DNA from: an uncultured Clostridia bacterium
GTDB taxonomy: Bacteria > Bacillota > Clostridia > TANB77 > CAG-508
Assembly: GCA_944390305.1 (NCBI GenBank)
Contig: CALXPX010000079.1
Coordinates: forward strand, 1 to 5,696
Direction: 5' to 3'
Length of the DNA stretch: 5,696 nucleotides
The position numbers and the translations under genes are program-made. Below are positions 1 to 5,696 of this stretch, one piece after another; position 1 is the first letter of the stretch, and the number at the start of each line of letters is the position of its first letter. The notes below the pieces were generated by a model, which saw only the letters and a list, made by a program, of their open reading frames with translations, had not been told where the DNA came from and ran no database searches.

Positions 1-610
1 ATGATAGAAGAATATATTTATATTTCTCTAATTTCAACTTATTTAATATATCACTTTTTTCTATTTTGTCAATATTATCTCTTAAAACTTCTCTCATAGG
101 AGAACCTGTGACAAATATAGTTTTTCCATCGATTCCCTCAGATAACAAATATCTTCTTGAATGTTCTGTATATGGTAAATTTATGTCTGAAATATGATCT
201 ACAATTTTGCGATTTATCATTTCAGAAACATTCCAATCCCAACATCTATTTCCTGCTTCCATATGGAAGATTGGTATTTTTAATCTTTTAGCAGAAATTG
301 CAGCTAGTGCAGAGTTTGTATCTCCTAGTAATAATACTGCATCTGGCATTTCTTTTTGTAATACTTCATAAGATTTAGCAATTATGTTTCCCATTGTTTC
401 TCCTAGATTTTTTCCTACACTATCCAAATAATAGTCTGGTGCTCTTAATCCTAAATCTTCAAAAAATACTTGATTTAAAGTATAATCATAATTTTGTCCT
501 GTATGCACTAAAATATGATTAAAATATTTGTCTGCGCATTTTATAACTGCAGAAAGTCTTATTATTTCAGGTCTAGTTCCTATTATTGTCATCAATTTTA
601 ATTTTTTCAT
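1..610 (-). CDS. capG: UDP-N-acetyl-L-fucosamine synthase (non-hydrolysing UDP-HexNAc 2-epimerase, CapG/WbjD type), 3' partial
   Basis: This is the N-terminal 203 residues of a C2 epimerase of the WecB/CapG fold (GT-B like); the family is usually about 370-380 residues, so close to half is missing beyond position 1. In the CapE-CapF-CapG pathway it converts UDP-2-acetamido-2,6-dideoxy-L-talose to UDP-L-FucNAc in the cytoplasm. Visible signatures are GTRPEII at residues 11-17, HTGQNYDY at 36-43, LLGDTNS at 94-100 (Asp97 matches Asp95 of E. coli WecB), HMEAGNRC at 116-123 (Glu118) and VTGSP at 167-171. The HMEAGNRC form, rather than HVEAGLRT, and the capE/capF neighbours favour the FucNAc enzyme over plain WecB/MnaA. 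Start: ATG at 610 with AGGAGGA just upstream. The site overlaps the TAG stop of the preceding gene, leaving a 9-nt gap, so the two are probably co-translated. The loop at 124-131 is unusual: Trp-Asp-Trp-Asn-Val-Ser-Glu-Met where relatives have a PEE motif. The likely catalytic Glu130 is kept. Confidence 0.93.
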   Translation of the reverse strand, partial: MKKLKLMTIIGTRPEIIRLSAVIKCADKYFNHILVHTGQNYDYTLNQVFFEDLGLRAPDYYLDSVGKNLGETMGNIIAKSYEVLQKEMPDAVLLLGDTNSALAAISAKRLKIPIFHMEAGNRCWDWNVSEMINRKIVDHISDINLPYTEHSRRYLLSEGIDGKTIFVTGSPMREVLRDNIDKIEKSDILNKLKLEKYKYILLS

Positions 611-614
611 ATAA

Positions 615-621
615 TCCTCCT
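615..621 (-). promoter_or_regulatory. Ribosome binding site of capG
   Basis: AGGAGGA on the minus strand, with 5 nt (ATTAT) between GGAGG and the ATG at 610. It overlaps the TAG stop codon (620-622) of the upstream membrane-protein gene. This arrangement fixes the capG start and suggests translational coupling. Confidence 0.85.
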
Positions 622-2524
622 AATTTACTTCTACTAACTTTAAATTTTCCTTTTCCATTTCCACCTTATACATTGTTTTGTTTTTTATATTGTTTTTACT
701 TTCAAATAATTCGAAATATATTTCTTTGAATGTTTCATCTGCATTAAATATGTACACATAAGTCACATTGTTATTTATAAAAGTGGATTTCAAACTCTCT
801 AATGAAATATTCCTCGACCATATATCCCCTTCATATCTTTCCGTTCCCAAACTCCAGCTTGGCATTGATTCTAGCTCATATGGAATAAGTTCATATCTTG
901 AAACATGATAGTCATAGCCTTTACTTCCGCAAGAAATATAATACACAGTATCATCTTTGTTTAATATACTTTTATATTTACGTATTTGAGAATATTTTGC
1001 TCTAGTGGAAATAGTGTTTTGTATTGACGTTTTATTGTCTATTGATAGTTTTTTTAATGAATTTATAGGCAATACTGAAAAAATTATTACAAATAATATA
1101 AGATAATTAAGTTTATCTCTTTTTATTTCAGTAATGTTTTCAAATATTAAAAATGTATTAAATGCATACATGCCTAGAAGAAACATACATGAATACCTGC
1201 TATATGAAGCTAAATTTATCGCTTCATATTCTGTATAATTATACAAGTATAATACCAATAAAGCAAGCATATATATAATATAACATATAGTCAGCATTAT
1301 ACTTGTTAATATATATCTTTTATACAATGTATCTCCTTGTCTTTTATATATTAAATGTGCCATATATATACTATATAAAATAAATATTAATAATATTGTA
1401 AAATTTGTTAATTTACCGACGTTTATATCAATAGGCTCTATGAAGAATTGTTTCACAAAATTTCGTATGACTGTATACTGATACTCTTCACCATTACCAA
1501 AGATTAGCGAAATAATATTACTAATTAAAATTTTATCAGTATCAAATGATATATGGGTATTAGTTACCATTACATGTATATCCCAAGAATATTTTCCTAT
1601 AATCAAGCATACAACATATAGCATTAAGAATAATAGGTTCCTATGGAAAACCTTTTTATCTTCTTTGTTTTTTCTATGCCAATATATAATATCTACAAAG
1701 ATAACAAGTAATGCTAAAATAGCTAGACCTGCCCCAGCATTTTTTATTAAAGGTAGTGAGATTATTCCTAGACATATACTTATATGCTTTATCATACAAT
1801 TATTTTTCTTTGTAAAATAAATATATAGTATATATGCAAAAAATATACTCAATATACCATCAACATATATTGTCGTATAAAAATTACTGTACATTAATAG
1901 TGGTAATATAAATATAATTGGTACGTATATTAATAATTTACTTAATCCTCTTTTCCATTCTATATTTTCAAATACAGGTAGAACCATCGATATATATATT
2001 AAATTCATTGCAATAATAATTCTTCCTTCACTGTATGAATTAACCACTTTTTGAGTAAAAAATTCAAATATAGCAGTAAAAGGTGGGTATGACCTAAAAA
2101 TTAAAATTGTTTCTGGATTGGTTCCATATGAGTTAAATGAAAACATATTTTTAACTATTGTTCCCCAGTGAGAAAATTCATCCCAATTAAAAAATAATCT
2201 TTTCCTATTTATATAAATAAAGCAAATATAAAATAGAATATATACTACAAGTCCTGGTGTGAAAAGATTCTTAAAAAAATCTAAAATATCTTTTTTTATT
2301 ATACTTTTTATAAATCTGTATATTAAATATAATAACGAAGCAGCAGCGACAAATTCTACCACATATACACCTATATCCAATCTGTAAAAAAATCCAAAAG
2401 GATATATAATCAAAACAATAAGCATTACAGAAATAGGAATCGTTATATCTATTTTTTTGTTAAAAGCTTTAGCTAAAAATGCTGCTATTGAAGCTACTAT
2501 TAAAAAAATAATTATATAGCTCAT
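620..2524 (-). CDS. Multi-spanning membrane protein, probable GT-C type glycosyltransferase
   Basis: An integral membrane protein of about 634 residues. I count roughly 12-14 hydrophobic segments up to about residue 487, then a polar, probably extracytoplasmic C-terminal domain (about 492-634). After the fourth segment, the loop carries WDEFSHWG at 114-121, with an Asp-Glu pair (115-116) where GT-C enzymes place their catalytic acidic residue. SYPPF at 145-149 recalls the aromatic-Pro-Pro motif of PMT/ArnT-like loops. Asp222 (after IYV), the Lys-Asn pair at 261-262 and SYSRYS at 440-445 are other candidate functional polar sites in or near the membrane. Expected role (inference): transfer of a sugar from an undecaprenyl-phosphate carrier, made by the upstream GT2-GtrA protein, onto a glycan outside the membrane. 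A Wzy-type polymerase is the main alternative; the long soluble tail and DE loop favour GT-C. Start: ATG at 2524, with AAAGGAG 8 nt upstream, overlaps the previous TGA as ATGA. An in-frame ATG at 2551 lacks a well-placed site. Confidence 0.75.
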   Translation of the reverse strand: MSYIIIFLIVASIAAFLAKAFNKKIDITIPISVMLIVLIIYPFGFFYRLDIGVYVVEFVAAASLLYLIYRFIKSIIKKDILDFFKNLFTPGLVVYILFYICFIYINRKRLFFNWDEFSHWGTIVKNMFSFNSYGTNPETILIFRSYPPFTAIFEFFTQKVVNSYSEGRIIIAMNLIYISMVLPVFENIEWKRGLSKLLIYVPIIFILPLLMYSNFYTTIYVDGILSIFFAYILYIYFTKKNNCMIKHISICLGIISLPLIKNAGAGLAILALLVIFVDIIYWHRKNKEDKKVFHRNLLFLMLYVVCLIIGKYSWDIHVMVTNTHISFDTDKILISNIISLIFGNGEEYQYTVIRNFVKQFFIEPIDINVGKLTNFTILLIFILYSIYMAHLIYKRQGDTLYKRYILTSIMLTICYIIYMLALLVLYLYNYTEYEAINLASYSRYSCMFLLGMYAFNTFLIFENITEIKRDKLNYLILFVIIFSVLPINSLKKLSIDNKTSIQNTISTRAKYSQIRKYKSILNKDDTVYYISCGSKGYDYHVSRYELIPYELESMPSWSLGTERYEGDIWSRNISLESLKSTFINNNVTYVYIFNADETFKEIYFELFESKNNIKNKTMYKVEMEKENLKLVEVN

Positions 2525-3720
2525 TTCTTCTTCTCCTTTCGAAATACCCATTCTTTTTGAACTTTAAAATTAATTAAAAATATTATGCTGTCAACTATTA
2601 GTTTTATTATAACTTCATATCTTTTGTTAAGAAGATTATATATAGTTGTAACAGATACTGCTGAAATTATCATTTGTATAAAGCATAGTATGTAATATTT
2701 AATAATAGATTTATTGTTTGATGATTTAAACACCGTATTTTTATTAACACTATAATTAACTAATGAAGATATTATTCTAGCAATAATCGTAGCAATAATT
2801 ATTGCGTAATTAGCTATATAATTTATTATGCAATTAAAAATTATTTTATATATTATAATATCAACAATAAATGATATTATAGATGAGAAAATATATTTCA
2901 AAAAAATTGTATATATCTTTAAAGAATCTTTAAATGGATTAAAATGTGAAGATTTGTTTTCTTGAATATATACTGTTTCAATCATTTCTTCTATGATATC
3001 AATATTATTCTCTCTAGACTCCATTAGCATATTCATTTCAAATTCAAATCTTTCTCCTGGGACATTCATTAATGTTGTTATATATTGGGTTGGTATTCCT
3101 CTTAATCCTGTTTGTGTATCAGAAACATTTAATCCTGTTAAAAACTTAAATATGCTTCTTGTTATTTTATTTCCATATTTACTTTTAAAAGGTACATTTG
3201 CCAAATTGAAATTTCTTGAACCTAATATTAAGCTCTCTTTATTTTTCACTAATGTTTTAGCAACTTTTGTTATATCTTCAATTTTGTGTTGTCCATCAGA
3301 ATCAACTGTAATAATGCCACATTTATCTTGAAATCTTATTAAAAATTCATTAAAGCCTGTTTTTAAAGCTCTTCCTTTACCTAAATTTACCATATGCTTT
3401 AGTACAATAATTTTATTTTCAATGTTCTTGAAATATTTATTATATTCTTCTGGAGAGCCATCATTTACTACAATTATGTCTTTAAAATCATTATTTAATA
3501 ATTCATCTATCAATTTTGTTAGTCTTTCATCTGGATTTAAAGAAGGAATTAATATAACAACCTTTTCTCTATAATCTAAAGAAACGTCTCCCTTTGGTTC
3601 ATAATTTAATCCTTGTCTATTATTTTTCAATGCATTTTTTTTTAATATATCTTGCTTTCTTAGAGTATCAACAGTTTTTGTGTTTTGAAGTTTAGCTTCG
3701 TTCTCTCTGTTTTTCTGCAC
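2521..3720 (-). CDS. Bifunctional family 2 glycosyltransferase / GtrA-like membrane protein
   Basis: A 399-residue fusion protein. Residues about 54-270 are a GT2 domain of the DPM1/GtrB type: the first strand reads VVILIPSLN, then VVNDGS (84-89) for the nucleotide, DSDGQH (140-145) with the metal-binding Asp-x-Asp, GSRNF (167-171), DTQTGLRG (201-208) and GERFEFEMN (222-230). Residues about 272-394 are a GtrA-like domain with four hydrophobic segments (near 273-293, 299-321, 340-362, 369-387). It contains the two repeated family signatures, NYSVNKNTVF and NFKVQKEWVF. Known relatives transfer a sugar from a nucleotide donor to undecaprenyl phosphate on the cytoplasmic face, and GtrA is thought to flip the product. 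The donor sugar cannot be read from sequence. The first ~50 residues are a polar Lys/Asn/Gln-rich extension that I do not recognise. Start: GTG at 3720 has AAAAGGGGG 7 nt upstream; an in-frame ATG at 3747 (408 residues) has no good site. The stop overlaps the next start (ATGA). Confidence 0.88.
   Translation of the reverse strand: MQKNRENEAKLQNTKTVDTLRKQDILKKNALKNNRQGLNYEPKGDVSLDYREKVVILIPSLNPDERLTKLIDELLNNDFKDIIVVNDGSPEEYNKYFKNIENKIIVLKHMVNLGKGRALKTGFNEFLIRFQDKCGIITVDSDGQHKIEDITKVAKTLVKNKESLILGSRNFNLANVPFKSKYGNKITRSIFKFLTGLNVSDTQTGLRGIPTQYITTLMNVPGERFEFEMNMLMESRENNIDIIEEMIETVYIQENKSSHFNPFKDSLKIYTIFLKYIFSSIISFIVDIIIYKIIFNCIINYIANYAIIIATIIARIISSLVNYSVNKNTVFKSSNNKSIIKYYILCFIQMIISAVSVTTIYNLLNKRYEVIIKLIVDSIIFLINFKVQKEWVFRKEKKK
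2533..2539 (-). promoter_or_regulatory. Ribosome binding site deciding the start of the membrane-protein gene
   Basis: AAAGGAG on the minus strand, followed by an 8-nt spacer (AAGAAGAA) and ATG at 2524. It lies inside the last codons of the upstream GT2-GtrA gene. This supports the ATG at 2524 over the in-frame ATG at 2551, which lies 5' of the site and would add nine residues. Confidence 0.8.
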
Positions 3721-3727
3721 TTGTATG

Positions 3728-3736
3728 CCCCCTTTT
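3728..3736 (-). promoter_or_regulatory. Ribosome binding site deciding the start of the GT2-GtrA gene
   Basis: AAAAGGGGG on the minus strand, with 7 nt (CATACAA) to the GTG at 3720. It lies downstream of the alternative ATG at 3747, so it can only serve the GTG start. The run of five G stands out in this AT-rich sequence. Confidence 0.7.
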
Positions 3737-3750
3737 AAACATTTCATTAA

Positions 3751-4860
3751 TTATACTTTCAAATAATATGTGTCTGGCTTATCTGGGTTAAAAACTTCGT
3801 TTGCCCACATTATAGTTACCATATCTGTATCTCCTACATTCTCAATGCTATGCGTGTATCCAACTGGAATATCAACTACTTCTATTTTATCCCCGCTAAC
3901 ATTATACTCTATTACTTCATCACTCCCTATTTTTCTAAATTTAATTTTTCCTTTTCCACTGACCACTATAAATTTTTCGTTTTTAGTATGATGCCAGTGA
4001 TTTCCTTTAGTAATTCCTGGCTTAGCTATATTTACTGAAACTTGTCCTCTTTCATCCGTTTTTAATAGCTCTGTAAAAGAACCTCTTTCATCAATATTCA
4101 TTTTAACAGGATAACTGAATTCTTTTTCTGGTAAGTAGCTTAAATATGTACTGTATAATTTCTTTATAAAACCATCTTGCATATTTGGAAGTAAAAGATT
4201 ATCTCTTGATTTCTTAAACGAATATATTAAATTAGCTATATCTCCCAATTTTTGCGTATATACAATTGGAACATAATAAAATTTATCTTTTACATGTCCT
4301 TTTTGATTAAGATTAGAAATTAGTTCCTCTATTACGTCATCTATGTATACTAAATTTAATACAACTTCTGGATTATTTACTTTAATTGACATATCTCTTG
4401 CGATATTATAACAGAATGTTGCGATTACACTATTATAATTTGGTCTACACCATTTGCCAAATACATTTGGTAATCTATATAGCATTACTTTTGCCCCAGT
4501 TTCTTTTTCATAATTGAACATCAAGTCTTCTCCTGCTTTTTTTGACTTTCCATATGGGTTATCTAATTCGGCTTGAATTGAAGAAGTAATCACAATAGGG
4601 GCTTTATTGTTATGTTTTTTTAGCAAATCTAACATTTCTGAAGTAAATCCAAAATTTCCTTTCATGAAATCTTCATCATTCTCTGGTCTATTAACTCCAG
4701 CTAAATGAAATATAAATTCGCATTTTTCTATATATTCATCTAATTCTTGTTTTGTAGTATTTATATCACATTTATATATGTCGTTATATCCCCTATTACT
4801 TAATTCCACTATTAAGTTTTTACCTATAAAACCATTTGAACCTGTTACTAATATCTTCAA
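3751..4860 (-). CDS. capF: UDP-2-acetamido-2,6-dideoxy-hexulose C3-epimerase/4-reductase (CapF, SDR + cupin)
   Basis: The bifunctional second enzyme of UDP-L-FucNAc synthesis. The cupin domain epimerises C3 of the CapE 4-keto product, and the N-terminal SDR domain reduces C4 with NADPH to give UDP-2-acetamido-2,6-dideoxy-L-talose. Numbering from the TTG at 4860 (369 residues): Rossmann GSNGFIG at 7-13, HLAGVNRPE near 52-60, Ser-Ser at 93-94, and YGKSK at 103-107 giving catalytic Tyr103 and Lys107. Then come LPNVFGKWCRPNYNSVIATF (130-149) and the cupin block GNHWHHTKNE, with His288, His290, His291, Glu295 and a later His337 as likely zinc ligands. The length and nearly every motif match S. aureus CapF as I remember it. 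Start: TTG at 4860 has GGAGTGAG 5' of it and aligns with the start of the S. aureus protein (MNIVITG). The longer GTG at 4869 overlaps that site and lacks its own. An 86-nt gap separates it from capE. Confidence 0.95.
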   Translation of the reverse strand: MKILVTGSNGFIGKNLIVELSNRGYNDIYKCDINTTKQELDEYIEKCEFIFHLAGVNRPENDEDFMKGNFGFTSEMLDLLKKHNNKAPIVITSSIQAELDNPYGKSKKAGEDLMFNYEKETGAKVMLYRLPNVFGKWCRPNYNSVIATFCYNIARDMSIKVNNPEVVLNLVYIDDVIEELISNLNQKGHVKDKFYYVPIVYTQKLGDIANLIYSFKKSRDNLLLPNMQDGFIKKLYSTYLSYLPEKEFSYPVKMNIDERGSFTELLKTDERGQVSVNIAKPGITKGNHWHHTKNEKFIVVSGKGKIKFRKIGSDEVIEYNVSGDKIEVVDIPVGYTHSIENVGDTDMVTIMWANEVFNPDKPDTYYLKV

Positions 4861-4864
4861 ATTA

Positions 4865-4872
4865 CTCACTCC
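4865..4872 (-). promoter_or_regulatory. Ribosome binding site deciding the capF start
   Basis: GGAGTGAG on the minus strand; GGAG is 8 nt from the TTG at 4860. The GTG at 4869-4867 lies within this site, and a ribosome bound here would place its start near 4860. This favours a TTG start three codons inside the longest open frame. Confidence 0.6.
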
Positions 4873-4918
4873 AATCTTTTTTATATTTTGTACATAATGT
4901 CATTATAAATCTTTTTTA
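4873..4918 (-). repeat. 11-bp direct repeat flanking a short palindrome in the capE-capF gap
   Basis: TAAAAAAGATT on the minus strand occurs at 4908-4918 and again at 4873-4883, 35 bp apart start to start. Between them is the perfect palindrome ATAATGTCATTAT (4894-4906, plus strand). The repeats are low in complexity in an AT-rich gap, so chance is possible. A 13-nt palindrome with a one-base centre would make a poor RNA hairpin, so any role would more likely be protein binding to DNA. Confidence 0.3.
4902..4907 (-). promoter_or_regulatory. Possible -10 hexamer upstream of capF (weak)
   Basis: A perfect TATAAT on the minus strand lies in the 86-nt capE-capF gap, about 41 nt before the capF TTG, and overlaps the palindrome at 4894-4906. 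No convincing -35 element sits 16-18 nt upstream (the hexamer at 4925-4930 is TAATAT), and there is no extended TGn. It could be a minor internal promoter but may be chance in AT-rich sequence. Confidence 0.2.
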
Positions 4919-4946
4919 GTGTATATATTATTTTGTTAAATTTAAT

Positions 4947-5696
4947 TTATTTTTTCCAATTTGCTAATTCTTCTTTTATATAATCCAATTTTAGTAATTT
5001 TTCTTTAACTTGTTCTACAGTTAATAACTCAGTATTATTTGAGTTGAATTCAGATAATTTTGTTCTCTCAGCATTTCCATCCACAAAATATTTATCATAA
5101 TTTAAATCTCTTTTATCACAAGGTACTCTGTAAAAATTTCCCATATCTATAGCATGCACACATTCTTCATTTGTAAGTAGAGTTTCATACATTTTTTCTC
5201 CATGTCTAATTCCTATTATTTTTGTTTCTTCGTTTTCTGCTCCAAATACTTCTTTTACAGCTTGTGCAAGAACTCCTATTGTACAAGCTGGTGCCTTTTG
5301 TACCATTATATCTCCCGCCTCTGCATTTTGAAATGCAAATATTACTAATTCTACAGCTTCTTCTAAGCTCATTATAAATCTAGTCATTGTAGCATCTGTA
5401 ATTGTAAGGGGTTTACCATTCTTTATTTGTTCAATGAATAATGGAATTACAGACCCCCTCGAGCACATAACATTTCCATATCTCGTTGCACATATTGTTG
5501 TCTTTTTAGGATCCACCGTTCTAGATTTTGCAACTATTACTTTTTCCATCATTGCTTTCGAGGTTCCCATAGCATTTACTGGGTATGCAGCTTTGTCTGT
5601 AGATAAACATATTACTTTTTTTACAGCTTCATCAATTGCTGCTTGAAGTACATTGTCTGTACCTAGTACATTCGTTTTTACAGCTTCTAATGGAAA
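4947..5696 (-). CDS. capE: UDP-GlcNAc 4,6-dehydratase (5-inverting), CapE type, 5' partial
   Basis: The C-terminal 249 residues of a CapE/WbjB/FnlA-type extended SDR enzyme. The full family length is about 340, so roughly 90 N-terminal residues, including the Gly-rich Rossmann loop, lie beyond the right edge. It converts UDP-GlcNAc to UDP-2-acetamido-2,6-dideoxy-L-arabino-4-hexulose, the first step to UDP-L-FucNAc, using bound NADP+. The open frame runs without a break from 5696: AVKTNVLGTDNVLQAAIDEA (window residues 5-24), CLSTDKAAYPVNA (30-42) and then MGTSK (43-47), where Met replaces the usual catalytic Tyr of YxxxK, as is typical of CapE enzymes. RYGNVMCSRGSVIPLF, ITDATMTRF and IRHGEKMYETL complete the signature. 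It ends with TAA at 4947-4949. The ATG at 5570 is this MGTSK Met, in mid-domain, and is not the true start. It is the first enzyme of the three-step pathway in this operon. Confidence 0.95.
   Translation of the reverse strand, partial: FPLEAVKTNVLGTDNVLQAAIDEAVKKVICLSTDKAAYPVNAMGTSKAMMEKVIVAKSRTVDPKKTTICATRYGNVMCSRGSVIPLFIEQIKNGKPLTITDATMTRFIMSLEEAVELVIFAFQNAEAGDIMVQKAPACTIGVLAQAVKEVFGAENEETKIIGIRHGEKMYETLLTNEECVHAIDMGNFYRVPCDKRDLNYDKYFVDGNAERTKLSEFNSNNTELLTVEQVKEKLLKLDYIKEELANWKK

Noticed and set aside
620..2524. Membrane protein as an O-antigen flippase (Wzx)
   Set aside because: Wzx proteins are about 400-500 residues with evenly spaced helices and no long soluble C-terminal domain; the acidic WDEFSHWG loop is also not expected.
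2993..3331. 112-codon open frame on the plus strand
   Set aside because: It lies antisense within the conserved GT2 domain, has no ribosome site I can support, and its sequence is the low-complexity product expected from reading a real gene backwards.
3721..3750. Promoter or terminator between capF and the GT2-GtrA gene
   Set aside because: The 30-nt gap holds only the ribosome site and an alternative ATG; there is no hairpin and no promoter pair.
3770..4038. Two overlapping plus-strand open frames of 73 and 62 codons (3770-3991 and 3850-4038)
   Set aside because: Both are antisense to the conserved cupin domain of capF and have no independent support.
4894..4906. Palindrome as a transcription terminator
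   Set aside because: It is AT-only apart from one G and one C, has a one-base centre and no following U-run on the coding strand, so it cannot form a stable terminator.
5568..5570. ATG as start of a 207-residue dehydratase
   Set aside because: The frame stays open to the window edge and encodes the expected capE sequence upstream; this Met is the active-site residue of MGTSK.
5434..5646. 70-codon open frame on the plus strand
   Set aside because: It is antisense to the capE catalytic region, which is strongly conserved on the minus strand.

Overview
The window is a low-GC, AT-rich stretch of bacterial DNA. Five genes, all on the minus strand, read from the right edge to the left edge: capE, capF, a glycosyltransferase-GtrA fusion, a large membrane protein, and capG. 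AGGAGG-type Shine-Dalgarno sites, AT-rich codons with AGA for Arg, and probable GTG and TTG starts point to a low-GC Firmicute, most likely a clostridium. That placement is inference. The locus is part of a surface polysaccharide (capsule, O-antigen-like or wall glycan) cluster.

Three genes form the known UDP-N-acetyl-L-fucosamine (UDP-L-FucNAc) pathway from UDP-GlcNAc. CapE (4947-5696, N-terminus off the window) is the 4,6-dehydratase/5-epimerase. CapF (3751-4860) has an SDR domain plus a cupin domain and does the C3 epimerisation and 4-keto reduction. CapG (1-610, C-terminus off the window) is the final C2 epimerase. In several known clusters capE-capF-capG are adjacent.

Here the trio is split between capF and capG by two membrane-associated genes. 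The first (2521-3720) is a GT2 glycosyltransferase fused to a four-helix GtrA domain, expected to make an undecaprenyl-phosphate-linked sugar and help it cross the membrane. The second (620-2524) is a multi-spanning protein of about 634 residues with a WDEFSHWG motif in an early extracytoplasmic loop and a soluble C-terminal domain, which looks like a GT-C type glycosyltransferase. The two genes overlap by an ATGA. Together they could be a compact version of the GtrA/GtrB/GtrC decoration system, adding a side sugar to the glycan on the outer face of the membrane. The enzyme types are fairly clear, but the sugar and the acceptor are not visible.

The genes are tightly packed: a 4-nt overlap, a 9-nt gap and a 30-nt gap. 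The exception is an 86-nt gap between capE and capF, which holds a short palindrome, an 11-bp direct repeat and a weak -10-like hexamer. The whole window is probably one operon whose main promoter lies to the right of it. No terminator, tRNA, rRNA, CRISPR, insertion sequence or attachment site was seen. Three genes (capF, the GT2-GtrA fusion and the membrane protein) have better-supported starts a few codons inside their longest open frames, judged by Shine-Dalgarno position.
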